Shown: positions 36,761 through 46,237, counted from the stretch's first letter. The stretch is 64,000 nucleotides of DNA from Hymenobacter negativus (GCF_017571495.1 NZ_JAGETZ010000010.1:124001-188000), one strand, 5' to 3'. Program-made: numbers and translations. The notes: generated by a model not told the origin, from the sequence alone.

Positions 36761-36804
36761 CCGGCCAGCCGATTCATTGTTCCCACCATTCGGCGGCTGG
36801 CCGG
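36761..36804. terminator. Possible bidirectional terminator/attenuator between susD and GH3
   Basis: CCGGCCAGCC at 36761-36770 pairs perfectly with 36795-36804. On the - strand the stem is followed after four bases by a T5 stretch (complement of AAAAA at 36751-36755), and on the + strand by CCG and a T8 run. It lies in the 255-base gap between SusD and GH3, so it may lower expression of the enzyme genes relative to SusC/SusD. The rest of the gap shows no gene. Confidence 0.55.
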
Positions 36805-36941
36805 TTCCGTTTTTTTAATCACTATTGGTCAAAAGCGGGGGATGCCAAAGCTGCAAGCCATCGGGGGGCATTGCCGATATCCCGCTTGATGGGTTTCTGA
36901 GCGCGCTTTTCTCTGTGTTGACGCTCAGGCATTGTGGCTCC

Positions 36942-38453
36942 TTAGTAACCGGGGTTCTGCGTCAGACCGGGGTTGATGTCGCGTTCGGCCTGCGGAATGG
37001 GCAGCAGCCCGCTGGTCGATTTTACACCCTTGGCAATCAGGCTGGGCAGGCGGAACAGTTCGCCCGTGCGCTTCAGGTCGTACCAGCGGTCCATCTCAAA
37101 GGCTAGCTCGTAGCGCCGTTCGCGCAGCACCGCCGCCGTGAAGTTGGGCGTGGAGGCACTCAGGTCCTTGGCCGAGGGCGAGCCAATGGGCAGGCCAAAG
37201 GCGCGGCGGCGCACCTTGTTGATGGCTTCCAGGCCTTCAGCCGTTGGCCCAACGGCTTCGGCCAGAATGAGGTATACTTCGGCCAGGCGCAGCACGGGCA
37301 CGTTCAGCGGTGAGTCCCAGATGGTCGACAAGTTGCCGGCGTAGAACTTGCGCACGTTGTAGCCATTGGGGTCGCCTTCGAGGCTGGCGGGCTGAATCTG
37401 GCCGTCGGGGTACCGGTCACCGGGCACGAAAATCGTGGCTGCTTTGCGCAGGTCACCGGTCTCATAGCCATCCACAAACTCCTTTTCGGGAATGTTGAAG
37501 CCATAGCCGCCACTTGGTACCACGTAGGGGCTACCGAAGAAGCGGGCGCCCCAGAATTCGTTGATGGCCGAGCCTGGCCCATCGAGCGTGTACTGATTCA
37601 GGCCGCTTTTGAACTGCACCTCGAACAGCGACTCCTGCCCATTCTCGGTCTCCACCTTAAAGTTGTCGGCGTAGTTCGGCCACAGGCTTTTGCCCGAGCC
37701 CGCGATGACCGCCCGTGCCTGAGTAGCCGCATTGGCCAGGTCGGCCGGAGTGCCCCGGGTCAGGTATACCTTGGCCAGCAGCGCGGCCGCCGACCATTTA
37801 GTAGCGCGGCCCAGGTCGTCGCCGGTGTAAGAGTTCGGCAGCTTGGTGATGGCATCGGTCAGGTCGGCCACAATCTGCGTGTATACTGCTGCCACAGGCG
37901 TGCGGGTCACGCTGGACGCTTCGGCCGGGCTCTTGGCGGGAGTCAGTACCAGCGGCACGTCGCCGTAGGCCCGCACGAGGTAGAAGTAGTACAGGGCCCG
38001 CAGAAACTCGGCTTCGCCCAGGCAGCGGTTTTTGATGGCGGCATCCATCGAAATACCCGGCACGCGCAGCAGCACCTGGTTGGCCGCGCCAATGCCTAGG
38101 TAAGCCCGCTGAAAATGCTCGGTGATGACAGGGTTGCTACTCGGAATGGTGAAGTTGTCGAGCTGCTGAAACTCGATGCCGTCGCCGGCTCCACCGCCGC
38201 CCACGAAGGAGTTGTCCGACATCATGTCCATGCCCCACAGAGCGTGGTTGAACATGCCCGTCTGCTGCAGCTGCGAATACACCGAGTTGGTGGCCTGAAT
38301 GGCATCGGTCTGGCTCTGGTAAAAGGTTTCGGTCGACGCCGCGTTGCGCGGCGTCAGGTCCAGGTAATCTTTGCTGCAGCTGGTCAGCAGGCCCAGCGCG
38401 AGCAAAGTGGCGCCCAGGGTTTTCTTCTTTAGAACGATGGAATTCGTCAACAT
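36942..38453 (-). CDS. susD: SusD/RagB-family glycan-binding lipoprotein
   Basis: A 503-residue lipoprotein of typical SusD length. The signal ends at Cys26 in GLLTSCSKDYL. SusD features: RNAASTETFYQSQTDAIQATNSVYSQLQ helices written over residues about 35-65, the LRALYYFYLVRAYGDVPLVL block, AALLAKVYLTRG, and the closing ELAFEMDRWYDLKRTGEL and IPQAERDINPGLTQNPGY region. It pairs with the SusC encoded 42 bases upstream. The linked GH3, GH31 and GMC genes suggest that its ligand is a beta-linked glucan with alpha-side chains, for example xyloglucan oligosaccharides. Confidence in family is high, in ligand low. Confidence 0.93.
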   Translation of the reverse strand: MLTNSIVLKKKTLGATLLALGLLTSCSKDYLDLTPRNAASTETFYQSQTDAIQATNSVYSQLQQTGMFNHALWGMDMMSDNSFVGGGGAGDGIEFQQLDNFTIPSSNPVITEHFQRAYLGIGAANQVLLRVPGISMDAAIKNRCLGEAEFLRALYYFYLVRAYGDVPLVLTPAKSPAEASSVTRTPVAAVYTQIVADLTDAITKLPNSYTGDDLGRATKWSAAALLAKVYLTRGTPADLANAATQARAVIAGSGKSLWPNYADNFKVETENGQESLFEVQFKSGLNQYTLDGPGSAINEFWGARFFGSPYVVPSGGYGFNIPEKEFVDGYETGDLRKAATIFVPGDRYPDGQIQPASLEGDPNGYNVRKFYAGNLSTIWDSPLNVPVLRLAEVYLILAEAVGPTAEGLEAINKVRRRAFGLPIGSPSAKDLSASTPNFTAAVLRERRYELAFEMDRWYDLKRTGELFRLPSLIAKGVKSTSGLLPIPQAERDINPGLTQNPGY

Positions 38454-38495
38454 AACAAAGGAATTTAAGGGGTGTGGGAATTGGTGTCGTCGGGC

Positions 38496-41400
38496 TTAAA
38501 AGCCTATGTTGACACCGGCCAGGAAGACGCGCGACTGCGGATAGATGCCGCGGTCAACCCCCAGGCTGTTGCCCTGGTTGCCCAACTCGGGGTCGAATCC
38601 TTTGTATTTGGTGACCGTCAGCAGGTTTTGCGCCGTCACGTAGATGCGTACGCGCTGGCTGTGCAGGGTAGTGAGCAGCGAGGCGGGCAGGGTGTAGCCC
38701 AGCGTGAGCAGCTTGATGCGCATGTAGGAGCCATTTTCCACGTAGTGGCTCGACACGCGGTTGTTCTGGTTGGGGTCGTTGAATACGGCGCGGGGCACAT
38801 AGTTGCTCGTGCCGGGACCCGTCCAGCGGTCCAGCGCAATGGTGCCGGCATTGGAGGCCGCCGCCAGGCCGCCTTCTAGGTAATAGCGGTTCAGGTTGTA
38901 CACGTCGTTGCCCTGCGAGCCTTGCAGGAACACGTTCAGGTCGAAGCCCTGGAAAGTAAAGGTGTTGTTCAGACCATACGTGAACTTGGGGCTCGGATTG
39001 CCGATGAAGGTGCGGTCCGCGTCGTTCACCACGCCGTCGCCGTTCAAATCCTTGAACTTGATGTCGCCGGGCGCCGTGCCCGAGCTTTGGTAAAACCGGG
39101 TGGGCGACTTAGCATTCAGCGCCGCCAGCTCGTCGGCGGTCTGGATGATGCCGTCGGCCACGTAGCCGTAGAACGCTCCGAACGCCTGCCCTACGTCGTA
39201 GCGTACCAGCGTGCCACCTCCGCGGATGCTTTGTCCGGCAAACGGTTTACCCTCACCCAGCGCCGTAATCTCGCTGCGGTAGGCCGACAGGTTCAGGGTG
39301 GTCGACCAGGTAAAGCCCTTGTCGGCGCTCACGAAGTTGTTGGTGGTGATGGCCAGGTCCACGCCGCGGTTGGTGGAGGAGGCCGCGTTGGTCGGCACCG
39401 GGTCGCTGGTGCCCGATATGAAGGTTGGTACTACGTTGAGCAGCAGGTTGGGCGAGGTGCGCTTGTACAGGTCTATCGAGGCAGTGATGCGGTTTTCAAG
39501 GAAGCCGGCATCTATCCCCAGGTTGTACTGCTCGTTGTTTTCCCACACAATGTTGGGGTTTGCCAGCCGGGTGGGCACGCCCCCGATTACCTGGCTCTGA
39601 GAGCCCGTGCCAAACACGTAGCCCGTACCCAGGGTGTTGTTGCCAGTGGCGCCATTCGTAGAGGAATTGATGAGCGAGGTGTAGCCGAACGTACCGGCAT
39701 TGAGCGGATTGCCCACTTTGCCGTAGCCCAGCCGCAGCTTCAGGTTACTCAGGTTATGAATGTCTTTGAAGAAGCTTTCCTCCGACAAGCGCCAGCCCAC
39801 CGATACGCCAGGGAAGAAACCAAATTTGTTGCCGTCACCAAAGGCTGAAGAGCCGTCGTAACGGGCAATGGCCGAGAGCAGGTACTTACCAGCAAACTCG
39901 TAGTTTACCCGAGTAAAGTAGCTTTCTAGGCGGGTACGGCTGTTGTTGCCCGCGTTGCTAATCAGGGAATTAATGGGGCCCCGGTCGATAATCTGCAGGG
40001 TGTTGGTGGCGTAGCCGGTGCGGCTGCCGCTCAGGTAGAAGTTGTCGAACTGCTGGGCCGACTGCCCAACCAGCACGCTCACCTGATGCTTTTCGGCAAA
40101 CAGGTGGTCGTACATCGCCGTGTTCTCAATCAGGTAGCTGGGGCTGTAGTTAGTGCTGCTGCTCGCCGATGCATTCTGGGGCGTGTACTTGGAAGAGCCC
40201 TGGATGGAAGGATTAAACTGGTCGTTCTGGTTGAACTGCAGGTCGGCCCCGATATTGGTGCGAAAGCGCAGCCCTTTCAGTGGTTCCAGCTCTACGTAAA
40301 GCGTGGTAGTGGCCCGGTTACGGTTGTTTTTGTTGGAGGCGCGCAATGCCTTCGTGACGGGGTTTTCCTCCCCAAAATTGTCTTCGCGGGTGCTGCCAAA
40401 CTCGTAAAAGCTGCCGTCCGGATTGCGAACCGGCAGAAAAGGCGGGGCCTGGATTGCCAGCTGAATGGGTCCGCCAAACTCGTCGTTTTCGCCGTTCAGC
40501 GGCCGCTCTTCCTGGTGGCTGAGCGCGAGGTTGCTGCCTAGTTTCAAAATCTTGCTCAGGTTGACTTCGCCATTGGTACGCAGCGAAAAGCGCTGAAAAC
40601 CTGAGCCAATGATGGTACCATCCTGCTTAAAATAGCCCGCGCTTACAGCGTAGCGCGCCTTTTCACTGCCGCCCGTAGCCGAAACGGAGTAGTTCTGAAT
40701 CGTAGCCGGTTGAAAAATCTCGTCCAGGAAATTGGTCGAGGGCAGCGCCGCAATTTTGGCCGGTGTATTAAAGCGAGAGTTCAGTTGAACGGGCGTGAAC
40801 GAAGGGTCGGCCGCATTCTGGTTGTTCCAGTTGGTACGGGCCTCATTATTAAGCTCCGCGTATTGCTGGGCGTTGAGCAGCGGCACCAGGTGCCAGGCGC
40901 TTTGTGTGCCCACATAAGCATCCACTCCGATGCTGGACGTGCCTGCTTTGCCGTGCTTGGTAGTAATAAGTACCACGCCGTTGGCCGCCCGCACCCCATA
41001 AATAGCAGTAGCCGAAGCATCTTTTAGAATATCAATGCTCTCAATATCATTAGGATTGATACTGCTCAGCTCGGTACCACTGGCGTTGCCATTGCCATCT
41101 ACGGCAGTGGGCAGTGGGAAACCGTCGACTACATATAACGGACTGTTGTTGCCTGCCGACGTGATGCCGCGCACCCGGATGGAGGTACCGCCCATACCGC
41201 CCGGTGCCCCGGAGTTAGACACCACCGTCACGCCTGCAGCCCGCCCCTGAATGGCCTGGGCCGCATCGGCCACGGGCTGCGATGCAATCTCGCGGCCCGA
41301 AACGGACGCCACCGCACCCGTCACACTTTGGCGCTCCTGCGTGCCGTAGCCTACCACAACTACTTCTTTGAGCGCCTGGGTATCATCAACTAGCTTAATT

Positions 41401-41744
41401 GACAGGCTTGTGGTAGCACCGGTCACCGGCACTTCCTGCTTTACAAAGCCCACTGAACTGAAAACCAGCACGCTGTTTTCGGGCACACTGAGGCTGAAAC
41501 TGCCATCGGGCCCGGTAGAGGTACCGTTGGAGGAGCCCTTCACGAGCACCGTTACGCCGGGCAGGCCCTCGCCATTGGGCTGCGTCACGCGGCCCGATAC
41601 GGTCACATCCGCGACCGGGTGGCGCGACAATGCGGCGACCGGCGCGTTTGGCCTCGCAACGGCAGGGTTCGAAATCGATTGCAGACCACCCACCGAAAGG
41701 AGGACTGCACCCTGCAAAAGGTTTTTGTAGGAGATTGGAAGCAT
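38496..41744 (-). CDS. susC: SusC/RagA-family TonB-dependent outer-membrane transporter
   Basis: A 1082-residue transporter. The ATG at 41744 begins a signal-like segment (MLPISYKNLLQGAVLLSVGG); the frame continues upstream to 41873 but without coding character. Domains: N-terminal carboxypeptidase-like sandwich (VTVSGRVTQPNGEGLPGVTVL), the plug with YVVDGFPL and SIDILKDASATAIYGVRAANGVV, then the long barrel. It is the first gene of the 12-gene - strand block (41744 to 22868) and probably sets its induction. The 445-base gap to the divergent Nudix regulator at 42190 should hold the promoters; I could not place a convincing -7 element for this gene. Confidence 0.93.
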   Translation of the reverse strand: MLPISYKNLLQGAVLLSVGGLQSISNPAVARPNAPVAALSRHPVADVTVSGRVTQPNGEGLPGVTVLVKGSSNGTSTGPDGSFSLSVPENSVLVFSSVGFVKQEVPVTGATTSLSIKLVDDTQALKEVVVVGYGTQERQSVTGAVASVSGREIASQPVADAAQAIQGRAAGVTVVSNSGAPGGMGGTSIRVRGITSAGNNSPLYVVDGFPLPTAVDGNGNASGTELSSINPNDIESIDILKDASATAIYGVRAANGVVLITTKHGKAGTSSIGVDAYVGTQSAWHLVPLLNAQQYAELNNEARTNWNNQNAADPSFTPVQLNSRFNTPAKIAALPSTNFLDEIFQPATIQNYSVSATGGSEKARYAVSAGYFKQDGTIIGSGFQRFSLRTNGEVNLSKILKLGSNLALSHQEERPLNGENDEFGGPIQLAIQAPPFLPVRNPDGSFYEFGSTREDNFGEENPVTKALRASNKNNRNRATTTLYVELEPLKGLRFRTNIGADLQFNQNDQFNPSIQGSSKYTPQNASASSSTNYSPSYLIENTAMYDHLFAEKHQVSVLVGQSAQQFDNFYLSGSRTGYATNTLQIIDRGPINSLISNAGNNSRTRLESYFTRVNYEFAGKYLLSAIARYDGSSAFGDGNKFGFFPGVSVGWRLSEESFFKDIHNLSNLKLRLGYGKVGNPLNAGTFGYTSLINSSTNGATGNNTLGTGYVFGTGSQSQVIGGVPTRLANPNIVWENNEQYNLGIDAGFLENRITASIDLYKRTSPNLLLNVVPTFISGTSDPVPTNAASSTNRGVDLAITTNNFVSADKGFTWSTTLNLSAYRSEITALGEGKPFAGQSIRGGGTLVRYDVGQAFGAFYGYVADGIIQTADELAALNAKSPTRFYQSSGTAPGDIKFKDLNGDGVVNDADRTFIGNPSPKFTYGLNNTFTFQGFDLNVFLQGSQGNDVYNLNRYYLEGGLAAASNAGTIALDRWTGPGTSNYVPRAVFNDPNQNNRVSSHYVENGSYMRIKLLTLGYTLPASLLTTLHSQRVRIYVTAQNLLTVTKYKGFDPELGNQGNSLGVDRGIYPQSRVFLAGVNIGF

Positions 41745-42131
41745 ACGTTTGGGATTAAGTGGGAATTTTGTTGAAAAACGAAGCTTTGGACACCAGCCAA
41801 TGGCCAATAAGCAAGCCGAGCCGGATGCTGGAAGCACCCTGGAAACAAATTCTGGCCCGTCTGAAAAAACCACACTAGCTCAGTGCAAACTCTTTACTAA
41901 AAATGAGTTGCAAAGCATTAAAGCGTATTGAGCTTAGCGCGTATGGGCAGAAAACGATTGTGGAAATTGGCTATCGGAAAGTGAGCGGATGCTAGGCGCG
42001 TGACTGGAGTGGAAGGGCAACGCTAAGGAATCGTCGGCAACGGCCTTAGACTAGGGTGGCAGCAGTGGGCCTGAATTGGTAAAGGGCGGTAAGCGGGGTA
42101 GGGCCTACACCTTTTCTGCGATATTTACAGG

Positions 42132-42169
42132 GTAAATGTAAACACAATTTTCTAATGCGTTTACTTTAC
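42132..42169. promoter_or_regulatory. Candidate operator of the Nudix-type sugar regulator
   Basis: GTAAATGTAAACAC at 42132-42145 and GCGTTTACTTTAC at 42157-42169 form an imperfect inverted repeat (one base is missing in the right arm). Each arm also contains the direct repeat GTAAA-GTAAA on one strand. It ends 20 bases before the regulator's ATG, a place where binding would block transcription, so autoregulation is likely. TAAATTTT at 42174-42181 is a weak -7 candidate. A related single arm occurs ahead of SusC at 17578-17590. Confidence 0.5.
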
Positions 42170-42189
42170 ACAATAAATTTTTTCGTTTT

Positions 42190-42978
42190 ATGAACAACCC
42201 CCAAGACGTAGTTGATTTCGTGCACAACGGGCACAAGCGCTATTTACCGCACCTATCCATCGATTGTGTCATATTTGGCTATCATGACCAGCAGTTAAAA
42301 CTTTTGCTAATTCGTTACCATGACCAAGAAAACTGGAGCCTGCCCGGCGGCTTTGTGGAGCGTCATGAAGCCTTAACGGCGGCCGCTCACCGCATTCTGT
42401 ATGAGAAGACGCAGCTGACCAACCTGTTTTTGCAGCAGTTCTACATTTTCGGCGACAGTCCCACCCGGTTGAACCGCATTGAAATTCAGAACAACCATAA
42501 TAAGGTGTACGCGAAGGCCAACATCGCCATCGATGAGGACCACTGGCTGGCCGAGCGCACTCTCTCGATTGGGTATTATGCCCTCGTTGATTACCAGGAG
42601 GTCACCATCACCCCGGAGTTTTTGGTGGAAGGGTACTGCTGGGTCGACATTAACAGCGTGCCGGAGCTGCAATATGACCACAATGAAATCATCGACAGGG
42701 CCCTGGTCACGCTTCGCTCGCAGCTTTACCAGCAATCCATTGGGCAAAACCTGCTGCCGGAGAAATTCACGCTGCCGGAAATTCACTCCTTATATGAAGC
42801 CATCCTAGACCGGCAGTTCGACCGCCGCAACTTTCGCAAAAAGCTGCTTGCGCTTGGCCTGGTCACGCAGCTAGAGGAGCGCCGGAAGATTGGACCCCAC
42901 CGCTCGCCTTTTTTATACGCCTTCAACCATGAAATCGCGAGCAAGCCATTTGAAGAAGGAACAATGACAGAGTTCTAA
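42190..42978 (+). CDS. Nudix-domain transcriptional regulator of the NrtR/AraR type
   Basis: A 262-residue protein with an N-terminal Nudix-like domain (about residues 15-150) and a C-terminal winged helix (about 160-235; LPEIHSLYEAILDRQFDRRNFRKKLLALGLV). The Nudix box is degraded: WSLPGGFVERHEALTAAAHRILYEKTQL lacks the catalytic REXXEE glutamates, as in regulators that bind rather than hydrolyse their ligand. Bacteroidota use such proteins as AraR-type regulators of arabinose and other pentose pathways. Its position, divergent from the large SusC block and in a window rich in arabinoxylan enzymes, fits control by a pentose. The ligand is not visible in sequence. Confidence 0.85.
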   Translation: MNNPQDVVDFVHNGHKRYLPHLSIDCVIFGYHDQQLKLLLIRYHDQENWSLPGGFVERHEALTAAAHRILYEKTQLTNLFLQQFYIFGDSPTRLNRIEIQNNHNKVYAKANIAIDEDHWLAERTLSIGYYALVDYQEVTITPEFLVEGYCWVDINSVPELQYDHNEIIDRALVTLRSQLYQQSIGQNLLPEKFTLPEIHSLYEAILDRQFDRRNFRKKLLALGLVTQLEERRKIGPHRSPFLYAFNHEIASKPFEEGTMTEF

Positions 42979-43281
42979 AATACGTCGCCCTAGCCTTAGC
43001 TCCATTTATGGACTTGGTTTGGCAACCGTTTTCCATGTCTAGCCACGGCCAGCGATGAGTGGCGAAAGACTTCAGAGCATTCCAAGTTACCAATTGAGAA
43101 TTGAGCTTTGGCCGTGGAGGCCGGGCCGCTCAGTCCGGCCTTCACATAGCGGGTGGTGTGCGCGACTAGGTGCGCTAGCGCTGCCGACGAGTCCGTGGAA
43201 TTGGGGTAACCGGATTGTTTTCTGTGCGACCTATATATAAAGGAGTGGAACCTGCTTTTCTCAGCTTGAAAGCGGAGATTC

Positions 43282-43320
43282 TAATAACATCCGATAAGTA
43301 AGATTTATCGGATGTTATTA
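43282..43320. terminator. Perfect 16-bp AT-rich hairpin, probable terminator
   Basis: TAATAACATCCGATAA at 43282-43297 and its exact complement at 43305-43320 form a stem with a 7-base loop, followed by AATTTG. It lies 304 bases after the Nudix regulator and 204 before the kinase. The remaining parts of the 546-base gap (42979-43524) show no gene; short open frames there lack coding signals. Confidence 0.5.
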
Positions 43321-43524
43321 AATTTGTTGGTTAATTCAGTACTCTGTCATCTGGAACTGCGCGATGGGCCTTGCGTTGAGGAACGGTTTGTGATAAACTA
43401 AATAGCAGGTCGGTGATGAAGCCTACCACACGGCTCCGGATGGAGGCGACGAATCTGGAGAAACAAAAGGGAGAGCGGCAAACCCGTAATTTGCCCGGCC
43501 AATCAGAATGGCTGCTTAAGATAG

Positions 43525-45135
43525 ATGCCCACTACGCTGTACCGCAATCCGCTCACGGAAATTCTCTTCGACCAAGCCCCGGGCTTTGTAGGTCTCTATG
43601 ACCTGGCCCAGGGTTGGTTCACGCAGGTCAACACAGCCGGATATCAACTACTGGGTTACCCATCGGCGCAGGCGCTGTACGACGACCCTGCCCGGACCCT
43701 ACGGACCGAACAACTGACGGCCGAAGAATGGAATCATCTCCGCGAGCGGGTGCAGCGCGAAGGTCGCTATGCGGTGGAAGTGGAAATGCGGCCGCAATCA
43801 GGCGATACATTCTGGGCGCTGATGGACCTTACCAGTCTGACGCTCGATGGTAAGGCATATTTCCTGGTGCGCCTCACCAGTACCGAGCCCCTGCACATGG
43901 CCGAGCGCCGCCTGGCCCAGAGCGTGGGGCGCTTTGAAGCAGTGTTTGCACATGCCACCATCGGCATTATCGTGTGCAACCGGCAGGGTCAAATTGTGCT
44001 GGCCAACGAGCAGGCACACCAGCAATTTGGCTACCCGGCCGATTCGTTATTGCAATTCGGCATTGAGGCATTGGTGCCAGCGGCCGTGAGCGGGCACCAC
44101 GAGCGGCTACGGGAATCCTTTAACGCCAACCCGCAGGTGCGGGCCATGGGCCACAACCGCGACCTGCTAGCCCGCCGTCAGGACGGTTCCGAGTTTCCGG
44201 TAGAAGTCAGCCTGAGCCATTTCAAACTAGAAGACGAGCTGTTTGTGGTTGCTTACATCATCGATATTACCTTCAAAAAAGATGCTGAACGCGAGTTGAT
44301 TGCCCAGCGCCAGCGGGTAGAGCACCTCAACGCCGAGCTGGAGCGGAAGGTAACCGACCGGACCCACGCCCTGGAAGCCACCCTAGCCCAGCTGGAGCTG
44401 CGCACCCGCGAGCTAACTCAGGCCCTGGCCGCCGAGCAGGAATTGGGCGAGCTGAAATCCCGTTTCGTGAGCATGGCCTCACACGAGTTTCGGACGCCAC
44501 TAACGGCAGTGCTCACCTCGGCCACACTCATCGAGAAATACCCCGCTACTGAGCAGCAGGGCAAGCGTCTGCGCCATTTGGAGCGCATCCGCACCTCGGT
44601 GAAGCACCTGACTGACATTCTGGAAGAGTTTCTCTCAGTGGGGCGCATCGAGGAAGGACGGGTGCAAGCCCAGGCCAGCCGCGTGGAGCTGCCCGCGCTG
44701 CTGCGAGAGGCCATTGCCGACGTAGAAGGATTGCGCAAACATAGCCAGCGCATTGAAATGCAGGTCGATAACACAGACCCATTGTGGCTGGATGCTTCGC
44801 TGCTGCGCAAGGTGCTGGTCAATTTGCTATCGAATGCTCTGAAATATTCGGGCGAGCATACCACCGTGGCCGTGCGGGCCAATTGGGGCGCGGGCCGGCT
44901 CACGCTCAGCGTGCAGGACGCGGGCATTGGCATCTCGGCCGAGGACCAGGAACACTTATTTGAGCGTTTTTTCCGGGCGCGTAACGCCACCAATATTCCC
45001 GGCACGGGCCTGGGACTTTACATCATTGCCCGGTACCTGGACCTACTGGGCGGTACCATCAGCCTGCACAGCCGACTGAATGTGGGCACCACCGTCACCC
45101 TGACTATTCCTTATGAAAACCATCCTGCTGATTGA
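43525..45135 (+). CDS. PAS-PAS sensor histidine kinase, soluble
   Basis: A 536-residue kinase without transmembrane segments, so it senses in the cytoplasm. Two PAS domains: about 10-120 and 130-255. The second (residues about 195-250, ARRQDGSEFPVEVSLSHF) is of the FixL-like group, with His191 and His192 near the F-alpha position; many non-heme PAS domains have the same pattern, so heme binding is only a possibility. A coiled coil (about 260-305) leads to the HisKA domain with His320 in SHEFRTPL, then HATPase_c with NLLSNALKYS, DAGIGIS and GTGLGLYI. Its last 23 bases overlap the next gene, a receiver-Crp fusion, which is surely its partner. Confidence 0.9.
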   Translation: MPTTLYRNPLTEILFDQAPGFVGLYDLAQGWFTQVNTAGYQLLGYPSAQALYDDPARTLRTEQLTAEEWNHLRERVQREGRYAVEVEMRPQSGDTFWALMDLTSLTLDGKAYFLVRLTSTEPLHMAERRLAQSVGRFEAVFAHATIGIIVCNRQGQIVLANEQAHQQFGYPADSLLQFGIEALVPAAVSGHHERLRESFNANPQVRAMGHNRDLLARRQDGSEFPVEVSLSHFKLEDELFVVAYIIDITFKKDAERELIAQRQRVEHLNAELERKVTDRTHALEATLAQLELRTRELTQALAAEQELGELKSRFVSMASHEFRTPLTAVLTSATLIEKYPATEQQGKRLRHLERIRTSVKHLTDILEEFLSVGRIEEGRVQAQASRVELPALLREAIADVEGLRKHSQRIEMQVDNTDPLWLDASLLRKVLVNLLSNALKYSGEHTTVAVRANWGAGRLTLSVQDAGIGISAEDQEHLFERFFRARNATNIPGTGLGLYIIARYLDLLGGTISLHSRLNVGTTVTLTIPYENHPAD

Positions 45136-46168
45136 AGACAGCGACATTATTCGCGAAAACACGGCCGAGATTCTGGAGCTGGCCGGGTACGAGGTACTGA
45201 CGGCCGAAAATGGGAAAATCGGGGTGGCCAAAGCCTTGGAAACCCGGCCCGACTTAGTGGTGTGCGACATCATGATGCCGGTACTCGATGGCTACGGCGT
45301 GCTGCACATTTTTGGCCAGAACCCGCGCCTCGCGGGTGTGCCTTTTATCTTCCTCACCGCCAAAACAGAGCGCGCCGACCTGCGCCGGGGCATGGAACTG
45401 GGCGCCGACGACTACATCACCAAGCCCTTTGAGGAAACCGAATTGCTGAGTGCCATTGCCAGCCGCCTGGCCCGGGTGCGCCAGCTGCGGCCCGACTACG
45501 ACTTGCAACAGCCCGAAGCACTGGGCGAATTTCTTAGCGATGCCCAGGCCGTGGCCCACCTTGAAGGGCTCACGGCTGACCGCCGGCCGCACCAGCTACG
45601 CAAGAAACAGGAACTATATGCCGAGGGCGACGAGCCCGCACGACTCTATTTCGTGCAGGCCGGCCGGATAAAAACCATACGCCGCAACCCCGGCGGCAAA
45701 GAGCTGATTACCGGCGTGTATGGTCCCGGCGAGTTTCTGGGCTACCTGCCGCTGCTGGAGCAAAAGCCCCACGCCGATACCGCCGTGGTGGTGGAAGAGG
45801 CCACGGTGCTCTACATTCCGAAGGAGGATTTTACCCAGCTGCTGCACCGGCATCCGGCCGTAAGTCAGCAATTTGTGCGCCTGCTGGCCGGCCGCGTGAA
45901 TGAGCGGGAACAGCAGCTACTGGGCATGGCTTACAGCTCATTGCGCCGCCGGGTGGCCGACACCTTGCTACGCCTGCACGAGCAGGCTGGCGGTAATGCC
46001 GAAGCCTTCATCCAGCTTTCCCGCGAAGACCTGGCGGCTGTGGTTGGCACCGCTTCCGAGTCGCTGATTCGGACACTGACCGAGTTTCGGCAAGACGGGC
46101 TAATCGAGCAGACAACCGCCGGAATTCAGCTTTTGCAACCGGAGAAGCTACGCCGGGCACACTGGTAA
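45113..46168 (+). CDS. Response regulator fused to a Crp/Fnr-type DNA-binding module
   Basis: A 351-residue protein. The receiver (1-120) has the acidic pair Glu8/Asp9, phosphoacceptor Asp52, Thr82 and Lys104. A cyclic-nucleotide-binding-like beta-roll follows (about 155-255), but its cassette GEFLGYLPLLEQKPHADTA lacks the Glu and Arg-Ser that hold cAMP, and Fnr-type N-terminal cysteines are absent. The Crp winged helix (about 265-345) has GTASESLIRTLTEF as recognition helix, with Glu316 and Arg320 where Crp and Fnr contact the TGA core. So phosphorylation by the overlapping kinase, rather than cAMP or Fe-S, probably controls it. The CTGAY-N4-RTCAG sites found at 46.9, 48.5 and 51.3 kb are candidate targets. 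Confidence 0.9.
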   Translation: MKTILLIEDSDIIRENTAEILELAGYEVLTAENGKIGVAKALETRPDLVVCDIMMPVLDGYGVLHIFGQNPRLAGVPFIFLTAKTERADLRRGMELGADDYITKPFEETELLSAIASRLARVRQLRPDYDLQQPEALGEFLSDAQAVAHLEGLTADRRPHQLRKKQELYAEGDEPARLYFVQAGRIKTIRRNPGGKELITGVYGPGEFLGYLPLLEQKPHADTAVVVEEATVLYIPKEDFTQLLHRHPAVSQQFVRLLAGRVNEREQQLLGMAYSSLRRRVADTLLRLHEQAGGNAEAFIQLSREDLAAVVGTASESLIRTLTEFRQDGLIEQTTAGIQLLQPEKLRRAHW

Positions 46169-46237
46169 GTTGGTCCGCTTGCTGTTAAATAGAAGTTCGT
46201 GGCAACTTCCTAGAGCAGTTTCAGCATTGGTGGCGAG

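Noticed and set aside
43413..43601. 62-residue frame just before the PAS kinase
   Set aside because: It overlaps the kinase start in another frame and shows no coding or translational signal.
44038..44280. Second PAS domain of the kinase as a proven heme (FixL) sensor
   Set aside because: His191/His192 lie near the right place, but the same segment is common in PAS domains that bind no heme, so the claim is kept only as a possibility.
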